From a virus, in IMG/VR virus record IMGVR_UViG_3300040770_000030, positions 1 to 41,642 of that record: a stretch of DNA of 41,642 nt. One strand, given 5' to 3'. Both the position numbers and the translations under genes were made by a program. Position 1 is the stretch's first letter. Each line of letters starts with the position of its first letter. The notes under the pieces are model-generated. The model was given only the letters and a program-made list of their open reading frames with translations, had not been told where the DNA came from and did not search any database. Of this stretch, positions 22,078 through 29,485 are shown piece after piece.

Positions 22078-24429
22078 CTATCTCCGTGTAATCCTCTGGT
22101 TGTACCGACACACGTAGTCAATAGCCACGACGTTTAGTTCTCCTAAACCCTCCGTGAATATTTGAAGTGATGTGCTGTCAGCGTTAGTACGTGCTGGGAT
22201 GATGGCCCTAGAATAGTCTGCATACCGGGCGTGCCCTAGGTCTAGTTCCGCACTGCTCCAGCGTAGGGTGCCTTGCGTTTGCAGGCTCTCGTACTGGGCT
22301 GTGTCCGTAACAGCTATCTGGAACTCCGAGCTATTCTGTGTGTTCACCCCGTAGCGTAGTACGGTTAGTTTATTGCTGTCCATCTTTTGACCGTTGCGGT
22401 CCTGCATCTGCGGTGGGGTTGGGCTTAGCAAGGAGCGGTAGGGTAGTCCAACAGCTACTACACCGTTGCGGTATGAGCGAACTGTGCGCCCTACACCCGT
22501 ACCTGCATCAATGCTTTCGATCCCAACCAACTCCCCGGCTAGGTCTCCGGTGGTTTGGCTGAGCTTGACCTTATCCCCGATTGAGGGGTCAAACAGTAGC
22601 ATCCAGGCCGGGAGTGTGAACACGTTGTCAACCACGGTGACGTTCGTGTAGATGTCGAGGTATGGCCGCCGGCCACTTGCAAACGATAGTACACCTAGTT
22701 TCGGGTCTACCTTAGTACCGATAAGACGCCCATTGCGGACAAACAGGAAGTTCACAGACTCACCTGAGAAGTACGTGGTGGCTACGTCATACGCAAAGTC
22801 CCACCGATGCCAAGCCTGTTGTACCTTCTCGTCACCGGACCATAGGTACTGGTACACGATGATACCCCGCTTGTCGCGGCTCTGCCCGAACGTCACCATA
22901 CTAGCTACAGAAGACGATGCGCTGAATCGGCAGCTACCCGCCATGTACTTCGGCAAGTGCGCAGTGGCCTGGTTCGACACGTACTGGCTGTCCGTGTACT
23001 GGGAGCTTATCATTTCCAGCACGCCAAAGAAGTCTGCGGACAGCGGCGTCGGGTACAGCATAGTGCGGCCAATGGGCAGCGGCTCAGAACTCATGTCAGC
23101 GCTGAATGTGCTGGTGACAAGTACCGTGGCGTTGCGCGGGGTAATCGCCTGATTACTACCGGGAATAAGCGCCTGATACTTCGCGCTGAATAGTAGCAAG
23201 TCTTTCTGGAACGGCACGGCATACTCATACGTCGCGGAGCTATTAGCACCCGAGCCGATAGCGATAGCATCCTCGTCTAGTAGGCTGGTCACTGTGCTGC
23301 GCATGAACCGACGAGACTCGCGGCTACTGCTGAGTACTACTTGGGCACCAACTAGCAGAATGAACCTGCCCTGGTACGTCCCAATCCCCGTAATACCGTT
23401 CAGCACAAACTTTGGAATGGGGTTAGTGTCGTCGTCCCCAGCTAAGCGGCCCTCGAAGGGTATATCTAACAGAACCCAACTGGTAGTGCTCTGGTCGTAC
23501 CGCAAGGATACGGGCATACTCGTGATGCCCGAGGGTGAGTTGTATGCGCCAGTCTCCAACCAACTAATAGTAGCAGCCTCATACCGATAGTATGTTAGTA
23601 CCTTCTGCTGCCCAACGGCTACAATGTACCCGTCAGCCACAGTTGGTAGGCTTGCCGGTAGGTTGGACTCCGACCGCACCTTGCTTGCCCCCGATGCGGA
23701 TACGTACAGCGCACCAGAGTTAGTGTTCGTGACAAGGCGGGTTACATTAGTAGCACCCGCGAAGTACAGGTATGGCCCCTCTCTAGTTACCGTTACCCCA
23801 ATGGTTGCTATCCCGGCACCGGCCAGGTTGGTGGCTATGCTGGCTGCTATGTTCTCTGGCAGCGCTGCTGTCGCGGCACCCGCCTCTGATACTGCCGGGG
23901 TAGTGTACCTGCCGGTAATCGTGCCCAGGTTAGTCACAACAACCACATCAAAGGTCTTGCTGAAAGTTCCGGTGCTGATGTAAGCAAAGCCCCGCCGGTT
24001 GGGGGTTATTACTCCGGCCAGTGGTGGGGTCAACTCCGGCATAATGCTGGTGTTTGCAAAGAAAAGCTCGTCACTAACAGTGGCCGCTTTGATCTGGCTG
24101 GTGTTGGTGGCGATCAGGTAGTCATTCTGTAGTGTCGCCAGCAGGTCGTAGTTGTCGTTTAGAATCAGTATAGTCCCGCCGTTGGTGCACATAATGACGT
24201 TCACTTTGAACCCACTGATGTCCACGTCCCACGCCTTGATGCTGTCGGTAGTGGCCAGGGGTAGCGGGTAGCTGTACTGAAACTCAGCGCCCGGTCTACG
24301 TCTTGCGTTAGTCACCGGATCAGACAGCATGTTTACCTGGGCCGCTACCTGACCGGGTAGGCGCATGCGCGGAATCTGCTGGGACACGCCTTGTAGAATA
24401 CTGTCGTACGAGCCTTCAAAAGAGGACAT
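22078..24429 (-). CDS. Tail tubular protein B (nozzle)
   Basis: This 783-residue beta-rich protein has the T7 gp12-type N terminus (SYDSILQGVSQQIPRMRLPG...), which is highly characteristic (GVSQQ-P, ...QVNM..DPV.NARRRPG). It forms the distal tail nozzle and the docking surface for fibres. It directly follows tail tubular protein A. Confidence 0.93.
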   Translation of the reverse strand: MSSFEGSYDSILQGVSQQIPRMRLPGQVAAQVNMLSDPVTNARRRPGAEFQYSYPLPLATTDSIKAWDVDISGFKVNVIMCTNGGTILILNDNYDLLATLQNDYLIATNTSQIKAATVSDELFFANTSIMPELTPPLAGVITPNRRGFAYISTGTFSKTFDVVVVTNLGTITGRYTTPAVSEAGAATAALPENIAASIATNLAGAGIATIGVTVTREGPYLYFAGATNVTRLVTNTNSGALYVSASGASKVRSESNLPASLPTVADGYIVAVGQQKVLTYYRYEAATISWLETGAYNSPSGITSMPVSLRYDQSTTSWVLLDIPFEGRLAGDDDTNPIPKFVLNGITGIGTYQGRFILLVGAQVVLSSSRESRRFMRSTVTSLLDEDAIAIGSGANSSATYEYAVPFQKDLLLFSAKYQALIPGSNQAITPRNATVLVTSTFSADMSSEPLPIGRTMLYPTPLSADFFGVLEMISSQYTDSQYVSNQATAHLPKYMAGSCRFSASSSVASMVTFGQSRDKRGIIVYQYLWSGDEKVQQAWHRWDFAYDVATTYFSGESVNFLFVRNGRLIGTKVDPKLGVLSFASGRRPYLDIYTNVTVVDNVFTLPAWMLLFDPSIGDKVKLSQTTGDLAGELVGIESIDAGTGVGRTVRSYRNGVVAVGLPYRSLLSPTPPQMQDRNGQKMDSNKLTVLRYGVNTQNSSEFQIAVTDTAQYESLQTQGTLRWSSAELDLGHARYADYSRAIIPARTNADSTSLQIFTEGLGELNVVAIDYVCRYNQRITRR

Positions 24430-24431
24430 GA

Positions 24432-24983
24432 TTAACCTCGCATTGCGTTGCGGATACGTTGGTATCTCCGCGACTTGCGGGTTCCGTACCGCTTGTTTCG
24501 TAAGTGCTCAGCACCGGCTTGCGCCTCTGCTACGCTCATTTTATATTGCCACTCGCGGACTACTGCCTCTAGTCCGATGTCGGTCAGGTAAACCTCAACC
24601 ATCGCCGTGTACAGCACTAGGTACGCTACAGACTCCGGCAACTCTTCAAAGGCAACTCGCACGCGGATGCGCCCTACGATTGGCTCGTCAAACTTGAAGG
24701 AGTTAGTCAGGGTATTGTAGAAGCGTCTGCCACGCACAACCGGGCCGCTCTCGTCTGGTAGAAACTCCAGAGTATCTGCCGGTACGCCAGCAAACTGCTC
24801 GCTGTCTGGGTACACGGTGTACTGGTACTCGTTGAACCACCACCCACGCATTAAGATGCTGTCGGCTGTTGACTCCATAACTGGCAGAATAATCCCCAGT
24901 GTTGGGTGCTTTAGGTTCAGGTTCGTAACCGGGTGCTCACCTAACTTTGGCAGTATAGCGTTCACTGCTTTTAGTAAGTCCAT
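24432..24983 (-). CDS. Tail tubular protein A (adaptor)
   Basis: This 183-residue protein is of the T7 gp11 type, with MDLLKAVNAILPKLGEHPVT at the N terminus, RGWWFNEYQYTVYPD and an RGRRFYNTLTNSFKF block. It forms the ring connecting portal and nozzle. The ATG at 24983 with GAGGTAGTG upstream is preferred over a GTG one codon earlier. Confidence 0.93.
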   Translation of the reverse strand: MDLLKAVNAILPKLGEHPVTNLNLKHPTLGIILPVMESTADSILMRGWWFNEYQYTVYPDSEQFAGVPADTLEFLPDESGPVVRGRRFYNTLTNSFKFDEPIVGRIRVRVAFEELPESVAYLVLYTAMVEVYLTDIGLEAVVREWQYKMSVAEAQAGAEHLRNKRYGTRKSRRYQRIRNAMRG

Positions 24984-24992
24984 CACTACCTC

Positions 24993-25030
24993 AAAAAAAA
25001 AAAGGGAGCCACCAATTAAGGCGACTCCCT
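24993..25030 (-). terminator. Strong intrinsic terminator after the capsid gene
   Basis: The minus strand has GGGAGTCGCC, loop TTAATT, GGTGGCTCCC (10 pairs including two G-U) followed by 11 consecutive T. It lies 17 nt after the capsid stop and ends just before the tail tubular A ribosome-binding site, the same place as the T7 T-phi terminator after gene 10. It would reduce tail gene expression relative to capsid. Confidence 0.95.
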
Positions 25031-25046
25031 GATTACTAATTACCGA

Positions 25047-26039
25047 TTAGTCGCGGAATGCAACACCCACACAATCTGGGCGGTACTGACCAACGGTGTA
25101 CATGTGGTACGAGTCGAGTACCGACTGGAACTCTTTAGGATCATCCCACTGACGTACGGTCATGGACTTAGCCTCGACAGTAACCAGAGCCTTGCTCGGG
25201 ATGAACAGGATCATGCACGCCTTGGCCTCAGCCGCAGACACGTTGAAGCTGGCACCGAGCACGTGCGCGGTAATGGCTGCCTGTGGGAAGCGCGGGGTCT
25301 CCATGACGCGGACACCGTTCAGCACACCAACACGACGCTTGGAGAAGTCGTTAGCGCCGTCGCCACCTTGGAACTCTACGTTCATCAACTTCTTATGGTC
25401 GGTGAGGACGGAGAACTCGTCGGGCTGTAACAGGGTTACGAAGTCGGCGTCGCCCATGTCGCGCTTGATGAATGCGGTCAGCATCTTCTTGTGCTTCTGC
25501 ACCAGAATCTCGGCTTTGGCCTCCGGGTCCACTTCGGCAGTGTAGCCGGTGAGGGTCTCGACGATGCCGTCGTTGAATGCCGGCTTCAAGTGGTCGGGTG
25601 CAACGAATGCGCCGGACTTGATAAGCTGGATGATGTGAGCCTGGTCGAACACCTTAGCGTGTGCGGTGCCGTGCTCGCGGCTGTACTCCGCTTGGAAGTC
25701 AGGCGAGGTCCAGTCGTCTTGGTAGTCGAACGGGGTGCGGATGTAGCTGGTAGTGTCAACCGACACCAGCAACTTGTCGTTCGGAATGCGAGCACCGTCC
25801 AGGGTCTCACCGGAGCGGCGGCCCTTAACAGTAGCCGCACCGATGCGGTCGCCGCGCCATGTGTTCGACTGGTTCATTACGGACTTGAACTTGGTCAGGC
25901 CACCAGTGCGGAACATGGAAACGACGGTGAAGGAGCCTTCAATGTCGCCCTCGTACGCTTCGAGGTGGATGTCAATATCAGCATCAGCGCCGGCCCAATG
26001 GTCGCGGGACAGAGCTGCTTGGTTGTATACTGCGGTCAT
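25047..26039 (-). CDS. Major capsid protein
   Basis: This 330-residue T7/phiKMV-type major capsid protein has the HK97 fold. Typical blocks are MTAVYNQAALSRDHWAGADAD, EGSFTVVSMFRTGGLTKFKSV and the DTTSYIRTPFDYQDDWTSPD region. AAGGAAG lies 6 nt before the ATG. The leader holds copy A of the 25-bp element and a terminator follows, so this gene appears to have its own high-level expression unit. Confidence 0.95.
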   Translation of the reverse strand: MTAVYNQAALSRDHWAGADADIDIHLEAYEGDIEGSFTVVSMFRTGGLTKFKSVMNQSNTWRGDRIGAATVKGRRSGETLDGARIPNDKLLVSVDTTSYIRTPFDYQDDWTSPDFQAEYSREHGTAHAKVFDQAHIIQLIKSGAFVAPDHLKPAFNDGIVETLTGYTAEVDPEAKAEILVQKHKKMLTAFIKRDMGDADFVTLLQPDEFSVLTDHKKLMNVEFQGGDGANDFSKRRVGVLNGVRVMETPRFPQAAITAHVLGASFNVSAAEAKACMILFIPSKALVTVEAKSMTVRQWDDPKEFQSVLDSYHMYTVGQYRPDCVGVAFRD

Positions 26040-26070
26040 GGTGCTTCCTTAAATTTAATTGTGTGTTGTT

Positions 26071-26095
26071 TAGGGTGCGAGTGCACCCTGCACCT
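26071..26095 (-). promoter_or_regulatory. 25-bp hairpin-forming repeat element, copy A (capsid leader)
   Basis: The minus strand reads GGTGCAGGGTGCACTCGCAC then CCTA, starting at the scaffold stop codon and ending 31 nt before the capsid ATG. Two folds are possible: AGGGTGC-GAGT-GCACCCT (7 bp, 4-nt loop) or GGTGC...GCACC. The position equals that of the T7 phi10 promoter, so it is the best candidate for a phage-polymerase promoter in this genome, but a processing hairpin is equally possible. Confidence 0.6.
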
Positions 26096-26949
26096 TACAT
26101 ACCCTGTTGCTTACCCTGATGACGGCGAATGAATAGCTCTTTACGGGCGTCTTCAAAACCACGGTCATTCGGATTGAGCTTGGAAATAGCCTGCTTAAAG
26201 CCGTCTTTGTCCAGCGGTGCTACGCCTACAGCGCCACTCTGCCCATTCAGCAAACCTGCTGGGTCGAGGTGTGCACCGGCTTGGCGTACGTGATCCATTA
26301 CCATATTGCTCGCCTGTTCAATCAGAGCTGGGTTGCGGGTCTTTAGCATGCCCACCATATAATCTACGGTAGACTTAGGGACACTCTTAGCGAAGAAGCT
26401 AACAGCAGCATCCCAGTTAGACTCGCTACCAAACTTTGTGTAAACGGTCTGCTCAAGGCGGGTATCAATTTCGTCTTGGCGTGCTACTACGGCTTCCGCT
26501 GCACTTCGGAGGTTGGCGGCGTTAGCACCACCGGCCTCTGCAATGTATGCGAAGTCGATCAGCGTTGCGTCACCCTCTGCGATTGCTCGCCCTAGTGCTC
26601 GGTCGTAGTCCAAACCATTGCCAGTGATTACAGACTTGAACGCATGGATTACCGGGTCTTGGCCTGCTTCTAGTGCCGCTGGGGGCGTTGCTGGAACAGG
26701 GGCCGCTGTGGGCTGAGCCGGTGCTTGTGCACCTTTAAGTGCAGCCAGGAGGCTAGCCAATTCGCTAGTACTCTGGGCTGGACTCTGGGGTTCTGCTGGC
26801 GCTGGTGCTTGCTCAAACGTAGGCACTGGCGCTGGGTTAAACGGTGCTGGTGCGGGGGCGGGTGGGGCTGCGCCTCGCTGGTGTACTAAAGAACCCGCCG
26901 GTGGTTGGGGAATGCCACCGGGGCCTACTGGAATTGATTGTGCGGTCAT
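26095..26949 (-). CDS. Scaffolding (capsid assembly) protein
   Basis: This 284-residue protein sits between the portal and capsid genes. The N-terminal third is Pro/Ala-rich and disordered (PAPAPAPFNPAPVPTFEQ...), the middle is helical, and the basic C terminus (KELFIRRHQGKQQGM) would bind the capsid protein, as in T7 gp9. It guides prohead assembly and leaves before packaging. Confidence 0.88.
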   Translation of the reverse strand: MTAQSIPVGPGGIPQPPAGSLVHQRGAAPPAPAPAPFNPAPVPTFEQAPAPAEPQSPAQSTSELASLLAALKGAQAPAQPTAAPVPATPPAALEAGQDPVIHAFKSVITGNGLDYDRALGRAIAEGDATLIDFAYIAEAGGANAANLRSAAEAVVARQDEIDTRLEQTVYTKFGSESNWDAAVSFFAKSVPKSTVDYMVGMLKTRNPALIEQASNMVMDHVRQAGAHLDPAGLLNGQSGAVGVAPLDKDGFKQAISKLNPNDRGFEDARKELFIRRHQGKQQGM

Positions 26950-26957
26950 GCTAATCC

Positions 26958-28529
26958 TTACGAGGGTTGGTCAAGTTCCGAGATAGCTTGTGCTGTTTCT
27001 GCACCAGCCTGTGCATTGACTAATTGATTACGGCCTTCTGTCTCGGCTGCTGTAGCGTCGTCTTCTGCCTTTAGTTGCGCATTAGTCTTCAAGAAGTCGT
27101 CGGTGGGTACATTGGAGAACGCCATGACAATCTGGAAGAGCTTATCCGGGTCTACCTTACGAGACAACTGAGTGAATGCTGGGATGATTACAGACGCATC
27201 TTGCGCCGCTGCTAGCATGTTCTGTAGGTCGATACTACGCCCTAGGGCTGGTACGCCTGCAATGATGTCTAGCTTAATGCTGTCGTCAAGAATACCAGCT
27301 AGGGTAGCCGGGTTCTCTTCGTGCATCAGGATGTGCGCAAACGGCACTTGCCATGTATCTGACAAGGACGAGTAAGCCCCACCTAATACGTTGTCAGCTT
27401 CTTGCGCATCGAGCCGTAGCTCAAACGCTGTAACCCGCTCGGCATTACGAGTGTTCGCTTTCCACATGAACGCACGTGCAAGGTTCCCGAAGGTCTCTTG
27501 CAGCTCTGCTCGCATGGCTATCAACTTCTGAGCATCACCGGCTTCGTGGGCTTGCACAGCACCTATCGCACCTTGTACGTACTCGCCAGATTCGCTCTGT
27601 GCTAGTTCGTCAATGTCGGCACCAGTACCGGGAGCTACGAGGTGAACCACCTTCATAATCTCAATCCCGTACAGGGTTGCCGCCTCCGACCCATCGGACA
27701 GCTTAGCGAATCCGCCAGCGTAGTCCTCAACTAAGCCACGACCGTAGTTCTCACCAGCGATAAGATTCCAAGTCACCACTTGCCAAGGGCATAGGTGTTC
27801 GGGGTACGTACCGGGGGTGCCTACGGGTAGTTCGTCTGCTTGTTGAGTCACCTCGAAGTACACGCGGCCAGTCTTACCGATCTTCCGCTCGATGCGGGTG
27901 AACAGCTCAACTGGGGGCGCATCATCGGGGCGTCGATATTTATTTGGGCTAGCGATGCGCAAGGCTCTTTGCACATCCGGGGGTAACGCTTCGATGTAGG
28001 ACTGTTCGCGCAGGACCGTATCTAACAGTATACCTCGCCCATCACGACGGACGGAGAAAGACTGTAGACCATAGGTGGTGCAGCGTTGATCCTTTGAGTC
28101 TCTGTGCACTAGCACGTTGCCGGTAACAATCAGTTGCCGGGTTGCCTGTACAAGCTGTGCGTACGATGCGTTCCTGAACAAACGCTTGCACGACTTTAGT
28201 ACTAACTTAGCAAACTCAGATACCAGGGTGGTCTCGTCCACACCTCGGGCCGTAGCCCGCTCCCGCACTGCATCGCTAAGCTCGGCCTCGTAGAACGGGC
28301 GGCTAGCGGGGAACAGCAGGGAAGTCAGCTTAGCTGCGAGGTTGTTCACCAGCAGCGGGCCAACTTCTTGGTAGTCACGCTCTAGCACAACACCACGCCC
28401 GTTACTCATTAGAGTCATGTCGGCCATGAGCTGCGGCAGTGTCCACTTGGCGTACTGCGTGCTTTTCATAATGACCGACTCGTCCCGGTACTTTAAGAAC
28501 CGGGATTTATGGGACAGTGGTTTGCTCAT
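26958..28529 (-). CDS. Portal (head-tail connector) protein
   Basis: This 523-residue protein is of the T7 gp8 type. Diagnostic regions are QYAKWTLPQLMADMTLMSNG, GPLLVNNLAAKLTSLLFPAS and FSVRRDGRGILLDTVLREQ. It forms the dodecameric ring through which the terminase packs DNA. Its ATG overlaps the previous stop (TAATG). Confidence 0.94.
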   Translation of the reverse strand: MSKPLSHKSRFLKYRDESVIMKSTQYAKWTLPQLMADMTLMSNGRGVVLERDYQEVGPLLVNNLAAKLTSLLFPASRPFYEAELSDAVRERATARGVDETTLVSEFAKLVLKSCKRLFRNASYAQLVQATRQLIVTGNVLVHRDSKDQRCTTYGLQSFSVRRDGRGILLDTVLREQSYIEALPPDVQRALRIASPNKYRRPDDAPPVELFTRIERKIGKTGRVYFEVTQQADELPVGTPGTYPEHLCPWQVVTWNLIAGENYGRGLVEDYAGGFAKLSDGSEAATLYGIEIMKVVHLVAPGTGADIDELAQSESGEYVQGAIGAVQAHEAGDAQKLIAMRAELQETFGNLARAFMWKANTRNAERVTAFELRLDAQEADNVLGGAYSSLSDTWQVPFAHILMHEENPATLAGILDDSIKLDIIAGVPALGRSIDLQNMLAAAQDASVIIPAFTQLSRKVDPDKLFQIVMAFSNVPTDDFLKTNAQLKAEDDATAAETEGRNQLVNAQAGAETAQAISELDQPS

Positions 28530-28828
28530 TACAGACCTCCGAGGGCCGCCGTTAGACCACCGACACGCCGCTTCTTTGTCGGGTCAGTAGACACGCTGAA
28601 CTGGTCAGCACTACCGCCAGCCACGACGTTTGCAAGGTTCTCACCGCGCAGGTCAGCGGCCATGTTGTCTTGGGTAGTTTGCAGTTGCATACGCTGCTGC
28701 TCTTGCTGTTGCCGTGTCAACTCCGCCTGCTGCTTTGCGTCTTTCTCAGCGTCATCGCTCAAGTCACCGAACAGGCCGGCCTTGCCACCGATTGTTTTAC
28801 TGACCAACTTCTTAATCTTCTTGCCCAT
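28529..28828 (-). CDS. Small virion or tail-assembly protein (gp7.3-like)
   Basis: This 99-residue protein has the same length as T7 gp7.3 and a similar build: a basic Lys-rich N terminus (MGKKIKKLVSKTIGGKAGLF), a Gln-rich helical centre (AELTRQQQEQQRMQLQ) and a basic Gly-rich C terminus (KKRRVGGLTAALGGL). It precedes the portal gene as in T7. By that analogy it is a minor virion protein needed for tail attachment or adsorption. Confidence 0.7.
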   Translation of the reverse strand: MGKKIKKLVSKTIGGKAGLFGDLSDDAEKDAKQQAELTRQQQEQQRMQLQTTQDNMAADLRGENLANVVAGGSADQFSVSTDPTKKRRVGGLTAALGGL

Positions 28829-29258
28829 CGGGATACCTCACTTTGGTGTAGCGCAGACTGTACGTGCCTAGGCCAGTACGCTGTGTGTACGCCACGATGT
28901 TATAGTTTAGGGACCGCGCCAACTCTTTGATGGCGCGCTGTAGCTTCGTGCCTACAGCGTATCGGTATTCTTCCAGTACAAACCGCCACTGCACGGATAG
29001 GCATGCGCCCACGTGGTCGTCATCATCCGGTACTACTACTGCCATACCTATGAGGCGGTCACCAGTCAGCAACCAGATTTCGTACCTATCGTTACACTCA
29101 ATAGAGTGCACGATGGCCTGCACGGCTTCCGACTCGGTACGCTGCCACACTAGCTCTGGCGCAGCCTTTACGAATTCGCCTGCTAGGCCACCGAGGATGC
29201 ACCGAACACCCGCCCGGTGCAGTACCGTTCTAGTGCGTATCTCGCTGCACTCGGTCAC
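28812..29258 (-). CDS. Hypothetical protein, possible GNAT-like fold
   Basis: This 148-residue protein lies between the RNA polymerase and head genes. Its centre (YEIWLLTGDRLIGMAVVVPD) and C-terminal helix plus strand (LQRAIKELARSLNYNIVAYT...) have the secondary structure of an acetyltransferase, but the acetyl-CoA motif is not evident. Proteins of this kind occupy the same position in phiKMV-like phages and may be virion-associated. It uses a GTG start with a GGGGG-type site and overlaps the upstream small gene by 29 nt. Confidence 0.65.
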   Translation of the reverse strand: MTECSEIRTRTVLHRAGVRCILGGLAGEFVKAAPELVWQRTESEAVQAIVHSIECNDRYEIWLLTGDRLIGMAVVVPDDDDHVGACLSVQWRFVLEEYRYAVGTKLQRAIKELARSLNYNIVAYTQRTGLGTYSLRYTKVRYPDGQED

Positions 29259-29409
29259 GGATAACCCCCATTACTGATTGCTGCCCAAAGTACGTACGCA
29301 TTTCCGCTTCTGTAGCAGAGGCAGGTAGCACTAGGGTAGGGAATAGCTTTTCAAGTTCCTGCACCTGTTTCAAGGTGAAGTTTACAGCTTGGAATTTATG
29401 TGTTGTCAT
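29230..29409 (-). CDS. Small protein at the start of the structural operon, 59 aa
   Basis: MTTHKFQAVNFTLKQVQELE continues KLFPTLVLPASATEAEMRTY and ends VIRDRVQRDTH; it looks like a compact helical protein with no known domain. Its ATG is buried in the 3' arm of the 20-bp stem at 29404-29461, and the ribosome-binding site is weak, so its translation is probably regulated by that structure. It overlaps the next gene in another frame by 29 nt. Confidence 0.68.
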   Translation of the reverse strand: MTTHKFQAVNFTLKQVQELEKLFPTLVLPASATEAEMRTYFGQQSVMGVIRDRVQRDTH

Positions 29410-29461
29410 TATATGTGGCTCTAAAATTGAGGGTGTTTGGATAGAGCCACATAAAGTGACA
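29404..29461 (-). promoter_or_regulatory. 20-bp stem-loop after the RNA polymerase gene
   Basis: The arms 29404-29423 and 29442-29461 pair at 18 of 20 positions around an 18-nt loop. The inner 11 bp (TAGAGCCACAT) are perfect. The structure is in the 76-nt gap after the RNA polymerase gene and contains the start codon of the 59-residue gene. Part of it (TTAGAGCCACATATAATGAC) has a loose resemblance to single-subunit polymerase promoters and recurs exactly at 15613-15632. Candidate roles are promoter, RNase III site or translational switch. Confidence 0.7.
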
Positions 29462-29485
29462 TAGAGTCACAGTGGCTCGCAGTAG

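Noticed and set aside
25491-26132. 213-codon plus-strand frame opposite the capsid gene
   Set aside because: Antisense shadow of the strongly recognisable capsid gene; it also crosses the capsid leader.
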